Assembly: GCA_934254675.1 (NCBI GenBank)
Contig: CAKQLP010000003.1
Span: 1 to 64,000 of the forward strand
Source of the DNA: an uncultured Alphaproteobacteria bacterium
GTDB taxonomy: Bacteria > Pseudomonadota > Alphaproteobacteria > RF32 > CAG-239
Length of the DNA stretch: 64,000 nt
Direction of reading: 5' to 3'
Shown: piece by piece, positions 18,046 to 27,560 of the stretch
Position numbering within the stretch: the stretch's first letter is position 1
Layout: every line of letters begins with the position of its first letter
Made by a program: the position numbers and the translations under genes
Notes under the pieces: generated by a model
Databases searched by the model: none
The model's input: only the letters and a program-made list of their open reading frames with translations
What the model was told of the DNA's origin: nothing

Positions 18046-18327
18046 TTATTTAGCATTCAGCCTGTCATGCAGTTCTTTGCCGGTTTTGAAATGCACAATA
18101 TTCTTAGCCGGCACGTCAACACGTGTTTTGTTTTTAGGGTTGATGGCTACACGTGGATTTCTGGTTCTGACAGAAAAAGCGCCAAAACCTCTAATTTCTA
18201 TGCGGTCGCCCTCAGCCAGCGCTGAAGTTAATTTTTTAAAGACGACACTCACAATGTTGTCAATATCTCTAAGTGTTAAGTTTGGCATTTTTGCCGCAAT
18301 TCTTTCAACTAATTCAGATCTAGTCAC
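18046..18327 (-). CDS. ihfB: integration host factor subunit beta
   Basis: The 93-aa protein is of the HU/IHF fold, with the DNA-binding arm around RNPRVAINPKNKTRV and the N-terminal MTRSELVERIA typical of IhfB. It bends DNA as a heterodimer with IhfA, which is not in the window. The start is GTG, supported by SD GAGGA eight bases upstream; no ATG is available in this position. Confidence 0.93.
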   Translation of the reverse strand: MTRSELVERIAAKMPNLTLRDIDNIVSVVFKKLTSALAEGDRIEIRGFGAFSVRTRNPRVAINPKNKTRVDVPAKNIVHFKTGKELHDRLNAK

Positions 18328-18403
18328 TTTTTCCTCACATTACAATAAAGTTAGACATTTTCTTTTTAGATACACTTTTATTTTGAATTTATCCATACAA
18401 TTT

Positions 18404-19063
18404 TTAAGATTTTACACAAACATCAGGCGCTCTTAAATACAAAGGCTTAGGATAATTTAGTTTTTTATTCTGAAATTTTTGAACGGCGCAGGCGGCCAAA
18501 TCGGTGATGGACGCTGTTTTATCCATGCGGATGGCGTGTAAAACCAGTCCGCTTGGTTTATCCAAAAAACGCTCGACGCCGTTACCGATAAGGGTGACGG
18601 TTTTGCCTTTAAGTCTGCTGATGATTTCTTCATAGGGTAAAGCTTCCGCTTCGCAAAGTTTTTCTAATTTTCCGTTAAAGAGCTGAAAATAAAAATCAGC
18701 GCGTTTGGTCTCAATAATAACTGCGTTGAAATCCGAAAGTTCGGACATATCCAGTGAATGAACATAAGCTTCAAAGGCGGACACGCCTGTGATGCTCAGC
18801 CGAGGACAGGCCAAATCAAACGCGCGGGCGGCGGCAATGGATGATCTGACGCCTGTAAATGAACCCGGACCAATGCATACGGCCAGCAGATTGAGGTCAT
18901 TGAATAAAAGATTTTGTTTTTGCAAAATTTTTTGAATTTGCGGCAACAATGTTTCCGCTTGGCCAAAATCCATTTCTTCTGAAAATTTTTCAACAACGGT
19001 ATTATCTCGCAAAAGCGCGATGGAACAACAATCTGCCGTGGTGTCAAAAGCCAATGTTAACAT
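18404..19063 (-). CDS. tsaB: tRNA threonylcarbamoyladenosine biosynthesis protein TsaB
   Basis: The 219-aa protein belongs to the ASKHA-fold TsaB family: LAFDTTADCCSIALL at the N-terminus and CIGPGSFTGVRSS at about residue 70. TsaB acts with TsaD and TsaE in t6A37 modification of ANN-decoding tRNAs. ATG at 19063 is preferred over an in-frame TTG three codons upstream, because AAGG lies 9 nt before the ATG. TsaD and TsaE are not in the window. Confidence 0.9.
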   Translation of the reverse strand: MLTLAFDTTADCCSIALLRDNTVVEKFSEEMDFGQAETLLPQIQKILQKQNLLFNDLNLLAVCIGPGSFTGVRSSIAAARAFDLACPRLSITGVSAFEAYVHSLDMSELSDFNAVIIETKRADFYFQLFNGKLEKLCEAEALPYEEIISRLKGKTVTLIGNGVERFLDKPSGLVLHAIRMDKTASITDLAACAVQKFQNKKLNYPKPLYLRAPDVCVKS

Positions 19064-19165
19064 AGTTATCAACCTTATAAAAAAATAAATTGCCTATTTA
19101 TCTGTGTTTATTTACTATAAAAAAAGTAATAAGACAAACATTTTTTTTGTAAAGAAGATTTTGCA

Positions 19166-20815
19166 ATGGATATGGAAATTTTACGCGATATGGTTTTTAT
19201 CAGCCTGTTTTTATTTTTTGTCTTGCTGGGAATTATAGGCGCGCTACAAATTAAAATTTATAAATATAAGCATAAAATATATTTTATTCGTCGAGACAGA
19301 GAACGATGTACCGAGGTTTTGTTTGCGGCGAAAGACGGCTATTTTTGCTTTGTGTATCCAGATCAAAAAGTGAAAGATCCGCAAAAGGAAATCAAAGAAA
19401 AATGCTCGCGCCGTTTGGCGGTAATGCTTGGAATTAAAAGCGGAACGGCTGCTTCGTTTACTGAAATTTTAGAGGTATTTTATAAAGAGGATGCTAAAAT
19501 TCTAAAAAAATATGTTAATTTATTACAGCAAGAAGGAAAGCCGTTTGAGGATATGCTGCGCTTAAAAGGAAACGATAGGGATATATGTGTTTACGGCAAT
19601 CGAATTAACGGGGCTGACAATAATCTGTATTGTGATATCGTGTGGTTCCGTGATGTGAGCCGTGAAACCGCAAAAATCAGAGATTTAGCTCAAGAAAAAA
19701 AATCCGTTCAAGATAATTTGGATAAATTGGAACAAATGATAGACGGTGTTGATTATCCGATTTGGCTGCGGAACGAAAATTTGCAGCTACTGGCCATAAA
19801 TAAAAAATACATGGATTTTGTTCCGATTAAAAATAAATCTGAAATTATTTCCGGTCATGTCGAAATTAGCAACAATAAGGGAGAAAAAATAGCTGAAGAA
19901 GTGGCTGAAAGTGCCCAAAAAAGCAAAAAAATGCAAAAGAAAAAGCTGAATATTGTGCGAAACGGAGAACTTTTGAATTTTGAATTACGCGAGAATCCTT
20001 ATTATATCGGCGATTCTTTAGATAAAATCGGAACAGTCGGCTATTTGGTGGATAATACGGCGTTGGAAAAGGCAAAACGTAGTTTTAAAGTCAATCAAAA
20101 CAATCACTTGGAAATTTTAGGCGCGTTAGGTACGGCTTTTGCTATTTTTGACAATCGTTCAAAGCTTTATTTTTATAACACTTCTTTTAAAAATTTATGG
20201 AATTTGGATGCTGAATTTTTAGAAAAAACACCTTCGTATTTGCAGTTTTTAGAAACTGTGCGTGAGAATAAAATGCTTCCGCCGGTGCCTGATATAAAAA
20301 ATTATAAAATGGAGGAAATGAGTGTTTTTGGTGGTTTGCTGAACACAAAAGAGGATTTGCTTCACTTGCCGGATGGAAGAACTATTCGCCGTTTACGTAC
20401 GCCGCATCCAAACGGGGTTATTTTCGCTTTTGAAGATGTATCTGACAGGTTGGCCACAATGCGCCGATTAAATGATTTGACGGCAATTCAGCAAAATATT
20501 TTAGATAACCTGAACGATTCGGTAATTATTTTTGGAACAAACCAACGCTTAAAATTTTATAATCGTGCTTATTTAAAATTATGGAGCTTGGATTTTGATA
20601 AATTGCAGGATGAACCTAAATTAGATGAAGTGATTGGATTGCAAAAACTGTTTTTTTCCAATATTGATGATTGGGAAGCTTTCAAAAAGAGGATGATGGA
20701 TAACATATTGGCCGGACGTCGGTTTAATCTGCTTCGGGATGATAATGCCAATTTAGCTGTTTCGCCTTTGATTTTTTATGATGGTTCGGTTATGATTACT
20801 TATACGCTGAAATAA
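19166..20815 (+). CDS. DivL-type PAS protein without kinase domain
   Basis: The 549-aa protein has an N-terminal transmembrane helix (about residues 8-28) and successive PAS modules. The third and fourth match the sensor part of alphaproteobacterial DivL-like histidine kinases: FAIFDNRSKLYFYNTSFKNL, LHLPDGRTIRRLRTPHPNG, then VIIFGTNQRLKFYNRAYLKL. The usual HisKA dimerisation region and HATPase_c domain are absent. The frame ends soon after the last PAS module, and the next gene starts about 50 bp later without kinase sequence. DivL is a cell-cycle regulator of CckA. This version could signal only by protein contact. Confidence 0.7.
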   Translation: MDMEILRDMVFISLFLFFVLLGIIGALQIKIYKYKHKIYFIRRDRERCTEVLFAAKDGYFCFVYPDQKVKDPQKEIKEKCSRRLAVMLGIKSGTAASFTEILEVFYKEDAKILKKYVNLLQQEGKPFEDMLRLKGNDRDICVYGNRINGADNNLYCDIVWFRDVSRETAKIRDLAQEKKSVQDNLDKLEQMIDGVDYPIWLRNENLQLLAINKKYMDFVPIKNKSEIISGHVEISNNKGEKIAEEVAESAQKSKKMQKKKLNIVRNGELLNFELRENPYYIGDSLDKIGTVGYLVDNTALEKAKRSFKVNQNNHLEILGALGTAFAIFDNRSKLYFYNTSFKNLWNLDAEFLEKTPSYLQFLETVRENKMLPPVPDIKNYKMEEMSVFGGLLNTKEDLLHLPDGRTIRRLRTPHPNGVIFAFEDVSDRLATMRRLNDLTAIQQNILDNLNDSVIIFGTNQRLKFYNRAYLKLWSLDFDKLQDEPKLDEVIGLQKLFFSNIDDWEAFKKRMMDNILAGRRFNLLRDDNANLAVSPLIFYDGSVMITYTLK

Positions 20816-20863
20816 AATTGCAATCTGTTCTGAGTGGAATAAAATGTAGGGAGTGTGAAGAAT

Positions 20864-21733
20864 ATGGATGAAACGCAAAGCAGTACAGATAATAAAGTCG
20901 GCATGGATTGGAAAAAGAAGGGATTTGTGCCGGCGGAACGTTTGTCATTGAGAATAGACGCGCAGGAAGCCAATCGTTATCAGGCCAAAAATGGAAAAGC
21001 TAAACTGGGAGAATTGTCTCCGGCACTGAAAAGTTTGCGCAAAAAGGTGCGAAATCCATTTGATGAAGAAGAGGACGACAACGATGGTTCGATGGATGAC
21101 GACACCTTGCGGATGCTGCGTGAGTTAGAAGTTAATGCCAGTGATGCTTCAAATAACGATACTTCTTTATTGAATGCCGTTTCATCAGCGGAAAGGCATT
21201 TTATTAGTCAACGCAGCACCATAGAAAATAATCGAATGGAGGAAAATGCCGGAAAATTAAACGCAATGCAGCAAGCTGACACCTTATCTCGCAAAGCGGG
21301 CATCACCAAGATGACTACTCAGGAATATACAGATAAGATGCAAGAGGCTATTTATAATCCTCAGCGTTTGCGTCGGGAAGCTTTTGAAGAGAATGTTGCA
21401 AAAAAAGTTGGATTAAAAGGGCATGTTACAAAACATAATACAGGCAAAGTGGTTAAAGGTGTGCGCAAAATTACCGAGACGACTAAAAACAAAAAAGTAA
21501 AGGACGTTAAAATGGATGATGCGGCGCAAATTGGTAAAAAAAATCTTTCTAAGAACGCCACAGCAGAATTGATTTTGAAAAAGTCTGGACAGACGGCGCG
21601 TTTGACAGAGATTAAAATGAAAACATCCTATAATATAAAAACACCGGAACAGAAAAAATCAAAGAAATCTTATTCGGCAGAAATGAAAGAGCTTTTGAGA
21701 AAATCTTTACAAAAAAATGGAGATGTTCGTTAA
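20864..21733 (+). CDS. charged cytoplasmic protein, unknown
   Basis: The protein (289 aa from ATG 20864) is highly charged and has low hydrophobicity. It has an acidic patch (EEEDDNDGSMDDD, about residue 70) and a Lys-rich C-terminal half. No transmembrane segment or known motif was seen. ATG at 20864 is preferred over GTG at 20855, because GGGAG lies 10 nt upstream of the ATG but only 1 nt from the GTG. It probably shares a transcript with the PAS gene upstream (48-bp gap). Confidence 0.6.
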   Translation: MDETQSSTDNKVGMDWKKKGFVPAERLSLRIDAQEANRYQAKNGKAKLGELSPALKSLRKKVRNPFDEEEDDNDGSMDDDTLRMLRELEVNASDASNNDTSLLNAVSSAERHFISQRSTIENNRMEENAGKLNAMQQADTLSRKAGITKMTTQEYTDKMQEAIYNPQRLRREAFEENVAKKVGLKGHVTKHNTGKVVKGVRKITETTKNKKVKDVKMDDAAQIGKKNLSKNATAELILKKSGQTARLTEIKMKTSYNIKTPEQKKSKKSYSAEMKELLRKSLQKNGDVR

Positions 21734-21813
21734 CAAGCCGGTAAGTTAAGATTTACTTTTTATAAAAAGTATAATAAAATAACGGCATAAAATAAATTTT
21801 TTAAGGAAAGATT

Positions 21814-22233
21814 ATGGAAAATCAATATTATACCCTTATGGAAAAACAAGATTTTTTCGAAATTATTGAAAATAAGTATGGTGAATTAGCTATATTTATT
21901 GATGCGAGAGACGGGGCGCCTCAAGAACCTGTTCTTGAATTTGATGGTAAAAAAACAGCTCTTTTGAAAAGAGATGAACGCCGTGCCATTATTTTGGACA
22001 ATATTGAACCAGAAACCAAAGGTGTGTTGGCTGAATCGGAGTTTGTGATGATTGTTGAAATGAAAGCGGACATGGTGGAAAGAGTGTATGGCGTTCCGGT
22101 TGAAAACGTCGAAGAGATAGAATTTAAAGGCCGCAGAACAAGAGCGGACGAGTTATTTAAAGCCAAAAGCAAAGAAGAAGTTTTGAAGTCTTTTGGCGCA
22201 ATAAAAGTTTGGACCGGCGGTGTTGAAAAATGA
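21814..22233 (+). CDS. unknown protein coupled to PTS EIIA-Man
   Basis: This 139-aa soluble protein is not recognised. It has an acidic N-terminal half and ends KVWTGGVEK. Its TGA stop overlaps the ATG of the EIIA gene (ATGA), so translation is coupled. In many Alphaproteobacteria the position before EIIA-Man and HPr is taken by hprK or rapZ, but no P-loop kinase motif exists here. SD AAGGA precedes the ATG. A link to nitrogen- or carbon-PTS regulation is inference from context. Confidence 0.6.
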   Translation: MENQYYTLMEKQDFFEIIENKYGELAIFIDARDGAPQEPVLEFDGKKTALLKRDERRAIILDNIEPETKGVLAESEFVMIVEMKADMVERVYGVPVENVEEIEFKGRRTRADELFKAKSKEEVLKSFGAIKVWTGGVEK

Positions 22234-22637
22234 TAGGATTGGTTTTTGTGACACACGGCAATTTGGCGCGTGAGTTTGTGGCCGCCATGGAACATGTGGT
22301 CGGACCTCAGGAAAAAGTTGAATGTGTTTGTATTGGCCCAGATGACAATATGGACGAGCGCCGGCAAGAAATTTTACTTAAAGCCAAAAATATGGATACA
22401 GGCGATGGCGTTTTACTCTTGACGGATATGTTTGGTGGAACGCCGTCAAATTTGGCAATGTCTGTAATAGGACATGGTCATTTTGACGTTATTGCCGGAG
22501 CTAATTTGCCAATGCTTATAAAGCTGGCAACCGCGCGAAAAGACATGCCGTTGTCTGAGTGCGTTGTATGTGCGCAAGAAGCCGGAAAAAAATATATCAA
22601 TGTGGCATCTCAGCTCTTGAACGGAGGAAATAAATGA
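22230..22637 (+). CDS. PTS EIIA component, mannose family (regulatory)
   Basis: The 135-aa protein has the EIIA-Man fold. The phosphorylated histidine is His9 in GLVFVTHGNLA, and LLLTDMFGGTPSN marks the second conserved loop. No EIIB or EIIC genes are nearby, so a regulatory rather than sugar-transport role is likely, as in the alphaproteobacterial EIIA-Man/HPr pair. It overlaps both neighbours by 4 nt. Confidence 0.88.
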   Translation: MIGLVFVTHGNLAREFVAAMEHVVGPQEKVECVCIGPDDNMDERRQEILLKAKNMDTGDGVLLLTDMFGGTPSNLAMSVIGHGHFDVIAGANLPMLIKLATARKDMPLSECVVCAQEAGKKYINVASQLLNGGNK

Positions 22638-22909
22638 GCGGAACTTCAGCGGTTTTAGAGATAAAAAACCAAAAGGGGTTGCATGCGCGTGCGGCAGCTG
22701 CTTTTGTTAAAAGCATTGCGGATTTGGATGTTGAAGTTTTGGTTGAAAAAGATGGTCAAGAGGTTGATGGCGCGTCTATTTTGGGCTTAATGATGCTGGC
22801 GGCGTCTAAAGGGAGTTTTATTAAAGTGTCGGCTCAAGGAAAAGATGCGGAAACAGCTATCGAAAACATCACAGCTTTAGTCAATTCTTTGTTTGGTGAA
22901 GAACAGTGA
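22634..22909 (+). CDS. phosphocarrier protein HPr
   Basis: The 91-aa HPr has the active His17 in GLHARAAAAF and a Ser48 in DGASILGLM at the place of the regulatory serine used by HprK in other bacteria. It passes phosphate from EI to EIIA; neither EI nor HprK is in the window. The stop overlaps the GTG start of the methyltransferase gene downstream. Confidence 0.92.
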   Translation: MSGTSAVLEIKNQKGLHARAAAAFVKSIADLDVEVLVEKDGQEVDGASILGLMMLAASKGSFIKVSAQGKDAETAIENITALVNSLFGEEQ

Positions 22910-23865
22910 TATTGAAACCTGCGCCGCGTAATAAGACTTTAACGCTAACGCCTCGGGAAGAGGTGAAATATGCAAAAAGCGCGCTAAAACTGTCTCCAAA
23001 GAAAAATATATTAGACTTATCAGATAGAGTGATTTGGCAAGATACTATGAGTGTTTTGCGTTATTTGCCCGATGCTTTTGTTGATTTAATGATTGTTGAT
23101 CCGCCATATAATTTAACCAAAAATTTTGGAAAAAATACCTTTAAACAAATGGATTTTACCGAATACAAAAAATGGTTGGATAGATGGCTGTCTAAAGTTG
23201 TTCGAATTCTTAAACCAAATGCAAGCCTTTATATTTGTTCAGATTGGAAAAGTTCGATAATCATTCCTTTGGTGGCCGGAAAATATTTTAAGCTACGTAA
23301 CAGAATTTCTTGGGAGCGTGAAAAAGGTCGCGCGGCGTCAAATAATTGGAAAAATTGCATAGAAGATATATGGTATTATACAAAATCAGATGAATACACA
23401 TTTAATCTGGATAGTGTTAAAATACAGCGTCAAGTGCTGGCGCCGTATCGGGACGGTAAGGGGGCTCCTAAAGATTGGAATGAAGAAGACGGTCAAAAGA
23501 TACGGCTGACGGCTCCTTCTAATATTTGGACAGACATAACGATTCCTTTTTGGTCTATGCCTGAAAATACGGAACATCCGACCCAAAAGCCTGAAAAATT
23601 GATTGCCAAGCTCATATTGGCCTCTAGCAATACGGGAGATATGGTTTTTGATCCGTTCTTGGGATCGGGGACGACGGCTGTTGTTGCAAAAAAGTTGGGA
23701 CGACATTTTTTGGGTATAGAACGCGAAAGAAAATATGTCGCATTGGCATTAAAAAGGCTGGAACTGGCTGAAAATTCAAAAAATATACAGGGTTATGAAG
23801 ATGGCGTGTTTCGGTGTCGCAATTATGTGCAAAGGCAATCAGGGGGTAATTTAGAAAAGGCTTGA
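22906..23865 (+). CDS. site-specific DNA adenine-type methyltransferase, orphan
   Basis: The 319-aa protein has motif IV DPPYNL at residues 65-70 and motif I FDPFLGSGTT near residue 250, the IV-before-I order of beta-class amino-methyltransferases. DPPY is usual for N6-adenine enzymes. It lacks the C-terminal extension of CcrM. No restriction endonuclease is nearby, and the gene is embedded in the HPr operon (GTG start overlapping the HPr stop). An epigenetic or housekeeping role is therefore more likely than restriction-modification. The target sequence cannot be read from the protein. Confidence 0.8.
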   Translation: MILKPAPRNKTLTLTPREEVKYAKSALKLSPKKNILDLSDRVIWQDTMSVLRYLPDAFVDLMIVDPPYNLTKNFGKNTFKQMDFTEYKKWLDRWLSKVVRILKPNASLYICSDWKSSIIIPLVAGKYFKLRNRISWEREKGRAASNNWKNCIEDIWYYTKSDEYTFNLDSVKIQRQVLAPYRDGKGAPKDWNEEDGQKIRLTAPSNIWTDITIPFWSMPENTEHPTQKPEKLIAKLILASSNTGDMVFDPFLGSGTTAVVAKKLGRHFLGIERERKYVALALKRLELAENSKNIQGYEDGVFRCRNYVQRQSGGNLEKA

Positions 23866-23923
23866 GTTTTCACTTTTTTCAACCTATATATAGAGCAAAG
23901 AATTTATGTTTTAAGGATTACAA

Positions 23924-25789
23924 ATGAGATTTGGTAAAAATGCAATAATTTGGCTGTTAGCCTTTGTCGTGCTCTCAATGATGATGAGCTTCGTCGAAAA
24001 TAAAAATTTTTCTTCAAATTACGAAAAACTTGCATTTTCTGACTTTATGAATGAGGTAAAAGGAAAACGTATTTCAAGTGTGACGATTTCCGGAGCAGAG
24101 GTTTACAGTGTCGCAAATGATGGTAAAAAATATGTTACATATACCCCATATAGCCCGACAACCATTGATACTTTGCTGGAAAACAATGTCAAAATTGACG
24201 CCAAGCCGCAAGATACTTCTGGCGAAACATTTTGGAGTATTGTAATTTCTTGGTTTCCGATGATACTGCTTGTCGGCGTGTGGATTTTCTTTATGCGTCA
24301 GGCCAGTGCGGGGAATAATAAAGCTATGAGTTTTGGAAAGTCTCGCGCTCGATTGATTGAAAATACAAAACGTGTCACATTTAAAGACGTGGCCGGCGCT
24401 GATGAATCTAAACAAGAGTTGGAAGAAATTATTGACTTTTTGAAAGATCCGCAAAAATTTCAGCGTTTGGGCGGAAAAATTCCAAAGGGTGTATTGCTAG
24501 TTGGTCCTCCGGGAACTGGAAAAACTTTGTTGGCAAAAGCTGTGGCTGGTGAAGCTAATGTGCCTTTCTTCTCAATTTCAGGTTCTGATTTTGTTGAAAT
24601 GTTTGTTGGGGTGGGGGCATCTCGTGTGCGGGATATGTTTGCCCAAGCCAAAAAGAATGCGCCTTGTTTGTTGTTTATTGATGAAATTGATGCCGTTGGA
24701 CGACACCGCGGTGCCGGTTTAGGGGGCGGCAACGATGAACGGGAACAGACGTTGAACCAGTTGTTGGTAGAAATGGATGGCTTTGAGCCAAACGAAAATG
24801 TAATTTTGATAGCGGCAACCAATAGACCTGACGTCTTAGATCCGGCGTTGTTGCGACCGGGGCGTTTTGATAGGCAAGTAACAGTAAGTAATCCAGATGT
24901 TAAAGGCCGTGAAGAAATTTTAAAAGTCCATGTTCGTAAAGTTCCTTTGGCGCGAGATGTGGATTTATCTGTTGTTGCCCGTGGAACTCCTGGGTTTTCC
25001 GGTGCTGATTTGGCTAATTTGGTGAATGAAGCCGCCTTGCTGGCAGCTCGCCGCAATAAGCGTAAAGTGACTGCGGAAGATTTTGATAATGCCAAAGACA
25101 AGGTGTTGATGGGCAATGAACGTAAATCAATGGCCATGGATGAGCAAGAAAAGAAATTGACGGCTTATCATGAAGCTGGTCATGCTATTTGTTCTTTGCA
25201 TGTTAAAGAAACAGATCCGATTCATAAAGCAACCATTATTCCAAGAGGACGTGCTTTGGGTATGGTACAGCAATTGCCTGAAAAAGATCAATATTCATAC
25301 ACACGGGCGAAAATGCTGTCTCGTTTGGTTATCTGCATGGGCGGCAGAGTAAGTGAAGAACTTAAATTTGGTTATGATAAAGTTACTTCAGGCGCTTCAT
25401 CGGATATTGCCGCGGCTACCAATTTGGCTCGGGCAATGGTGACAGAATGGGGAATGAGCGATGTCTTGGGACCTGTGATGTATGTAGAAAATTCAAATGA
25501 AGTTTTCTTAGGACGCAGTGTTACACAAAATCAGAATATGAGTGAAGAAACAGCGCGATTGGTCGATTCGGAAATAAAAAGACTGGTTGTGGAAGCTCAT
25601 GATGAGGCTGTTAAGATACTCAAAGAAAATGATAACGAATTAGAGACTTTGGCTCAGGCTTTGATGGAATATGAGACATTGACCGGTGAGGAAATTAAAG
25701 AAGTTTTGTCCGGCAAAAAAATTGATAAAACCGAGCAAACACCTGTTCCACCGGAAAAGCAAACAAAAGTTTCCGTACCTGAAGTTTAA
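23924..25789 (+). CDS. ftsH: ATP-dependent zinc metalloprotease FtsH
   Basis: The 621-aa FtsH has two N-terminal transmembrane helices (about residues 6-22 and 105-125), the Walker A motif [13 protein letters not shown], Walker [13 protein letters not shown], the second region of homology, and the zinc motif HEAGH near residue 416. It degrades membrane and short-lived cytoplasmic proteins as a hexamer. SD AAGGA precedes the ATG. Confidence 0.97.
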   Translation: MRFGKNAIIWLLAFVVLSMMMSFVENKNFSSNYEKLAFSDFMNEVKGKRISSVTISGAEVYSVANDGKKYVTYTPYSPTTIDTLLENNVKIDAKPQDTSGETFWSIVISWFPMILLVGVWIFFMRQASAGNNKAMSFGKSRARLIENTKRVTFKDVAGADESKQELEEIIDFLKDPQKFQRLGGKIPKGVLLVGPPGTGKTLLAKAVAGEANVPFFSISGSDFVEMFVGVGASRVRDMFAQAKKNAPCLLFIDEIDAVGRHRGAGLGGGNDEREQTLNQLLVEMDGFEPNENVILIAATNRPDVLDPALLRPGRFDRQVTVSNPDVKGREEILKVHVRKVPLARDVDLSVVARGTPGFSGADLANLVNEAALLAARRNKRKVTAEDFDNAKDKVLMGNERKSMAMDEQEKKLTAYHEAGHAICSLHVKETDPIHKATIIPRGRALGMVQQLPEKDQYSYTRAKMLSRLVICMGGRVSEELKFGYDKVTSGASSDIAAATNLARAMVTEWGMSDVLGPVMYVENSNEVFLGRSVTQNQNMSEETARLVDSEIKRLVVEAHDEAVKILKENDNELETLAQALMEYETLTGEEIKEVLSGKKIDKTEQTPVPPEKQTKVSVPEV

Positions 25790-25808
25790 TATAAAAAATG
25801 AGGAAAAG

Positions 25809-26711
25809 ATGAATTTTAAAGAGTTAGGTTTAAGCGAAACCACAATAAAAGCAATTAATGAAACGGGAATTATGGCGCCGACAACGGTGCAAAATGATGT
25901 TATTCCTTCTATTTTGGCAGGGCAGGATGTTTTTGCCATTGCACCGGCCGGATGTGGTAAAACTTGTTCGTATGTTTTTCCGCTTATTGATATCATTGCC
26001 CGCCGCGGTGTTAAAAATATTTTGGTGATTACGGCCAATTCCAACCAAGCTGTTATTGTGTCGGATCGTTTTGCCGTGTTTAATAAATATCATGAAATCA
26101 GTGAAACGGCTCTAACGGATAGTGATGAAAACATTGATGACGAAGCAAATGTAATAATTGCTTCTCCAAGTTTGTTGGTCGAACTTTTGAAAGAAGATAA
26201 AATTGATTTATCCAAAATAAATATTTTGGTTGTCGATGATATCAATCTTATTAAAAAATTGCATCAATTGCCGAATTTAGAAAAAATATTAGAAGTTTTA
26301 CCTGCAGATAAGCAAAACATTGTGTTTACGAACAGAAGGTCTAAAGAAACGCAAGATATTTTGGATAAGATTTTAAAAACACCGGCAGAAATCAAAATTG
26401 ACAGAGCCAAAGAACAGGAAGCTGTTCAAAGTGAAACACAGTTGTCCGAGGCTGATGTCGCTGTGGAAAACGTAGTGGAAGAATGTAAAACCTTAGAAAC
26501 GCAAAAAGAAAACATCTCTAAACCTGAAACTGTTTCGGAACCAAAAAGCTATCGTGAACAGCGTGCTGAACGCCGTAAAAACATGGACAAACGTGATAAA
26601 ACTTCAAAAGATGGCGAAGCAATGAGTTTAATGCGAAAATTCCATACGTTTGGTCGCCGAACGCCGGATTTCTTGCTGACAAAGGTTGATTTGGCGGAAG
26701 ATAATCAATAA
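25809..26711 (+). CDS. degenerate DEAD-box-like protein (N-terminal RecA domain only)
   Basis: From ATG 25809 (SD GAGGAAAAG) the protein has 300 aa. Residues 1-200 resemble the first RecA domain of DEAD-box RNA helicases: Q-motif region (FKELGLSETTIKAINETG, PTTVQND), Walker A APAGCGKT, and IASPSLLVELL. Motif II reads VVDDIN instead of DEAD and motif III (SAT) reads TNR. The second RecA domain is missing, replaced by an acidic linker and a basic tail with RAERRKNMDKRDK. ATP binding may persist but helicase activity is unlikely. It follows ftsH by 19 bp. Confidence 0.7.
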   Translation: MNFKELGLSETTIKAINETGIMAPTTVQNDVIPSILAGQDVFAIAPAGCGKTCSYVFPLIDIIARRGVKNILVITANSNQAVIVSDRFAVFNKYHEISETALTDSDENIDDEANVIIASPSLLVELLKEDKIDLSKINILVVDDINLIKKLHQLPNLEKILEVLPADKQNIVFTNRRSKETQDILDKILKTPAEIKIDRAKEQEAVQSETQLSEADVAVENVVEECKTLETQKENISKPETVSEPKSYREQRAERRKNMDKRDKTSKDGEAMSLMRKFHTFGRRTPDFLLTKVDLAEDNQ

Positions 26712-26801
26712 TTTGTGTTTTATTTCAAAAAAAACTTGAAAATTTACGCGGTTAAGCTATAAAAATGCCATAAAAGAATCAAGTTTTTGAGGAGATTAAG
26801 A

Positions 26802-27560
26802 ATGTCAGGACATTCCCAATTTAAAAATATTATGTATAGAAAAGGCGCTCAAGATGCTAAAAAAGCACGCGTTTTTGCTAAACTGGCTCGTGAAATTACC
26901 GTGGCGGCCAAAAGTGGTTTGCCGGAACCGGATAAAAATCCTCGTTTGCGTTTAGCTATTCAAGCAGCTCGCGCTGAAAGTATGCCAAAAGACAATATTG
27001 AACGCGCAATTGCCAAGGCCACAACAGTAGCCGGTGGTTCTGATTTTGTGACTATGCGCTATGAAGGTTTTTCTTCGGGTAAAGTTGCTGTAATTGTTGA
27101 AGCTTTAACAGATAACAAGAATCGTACAGCCGGCAATGTCCGCACAATTTTTGGCAAACGCGGCGGAGCTATGGGGGAAACAGGTTCGGTGGTTTTCAAT
27201 TTTGAAAGAATTGGATACATTCAATATCCGTCATCTGTTGCCAGTGCTGATGAAATGTTTGAAGCGGCTTTGGAAGCAGGCGCTAATGAAGTTGTTTCTG
27301 ATGAAAATTATCATGAAATAGAGACCTTGCCAGATGATTTGTCTAGTGTAACCAGTGCGTTGGAAGCAAAATACGGCACGCCGTCGGCTTCTCGTTTGGA
27401 TTGGAAACCGACTGTCAAAGTTGATATTAAAGATGTTGACAGTGCGCGCAAGTTCTTGGAATTTATTGACGCGTTGGAAGATGATGAAGATGTTCAACAC
27501 GTTTATCACAATGCCGAAATAGCCGAAGATGTAATGGCTCAGCTTGTCGGTGAAGAGTAA
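26802..27560 (+). CDS. yebC: YebC/TACO1 family protein
   Basis: The 252-aa protein starts MSGHSQFKNIMYRKGAQDAK, the family signature (MSGHSKWxxIxxRKxxxDxK). YebC/TACO1 proteins were annotated as transcriptional regulators, and work on homologues links them to translation of difficult (proline-rich) stretches. ATG 26802 with SD GAGGAG is preferred over an upstream in-frame start. The stop overlaps ruvC by one base, the common yebC-ruvC arrangement. Confidence 0.93.
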   Translation: MSGHSQFKNIMYRKGAQDAKKARVFAKLAREITVAAKSGLPEPDKNPRLRLAIQAARAESMPKDNIERAIAKATTVAGGSDFVTMRYEGFSSGKVAVIVEALTDNKNRTAGNVRTIFGKRGGAMGETGSVVFNFERIGYIQYPSSVASADEMFEAALEAGANEVVSDENYHEIETLPDDLSSVTSALEAKYGTPSASRLDWKPTVKVDIKDVDSARKFLEFIDALEDDEDVQHVYHNAEIAEDVMAQLVGEE

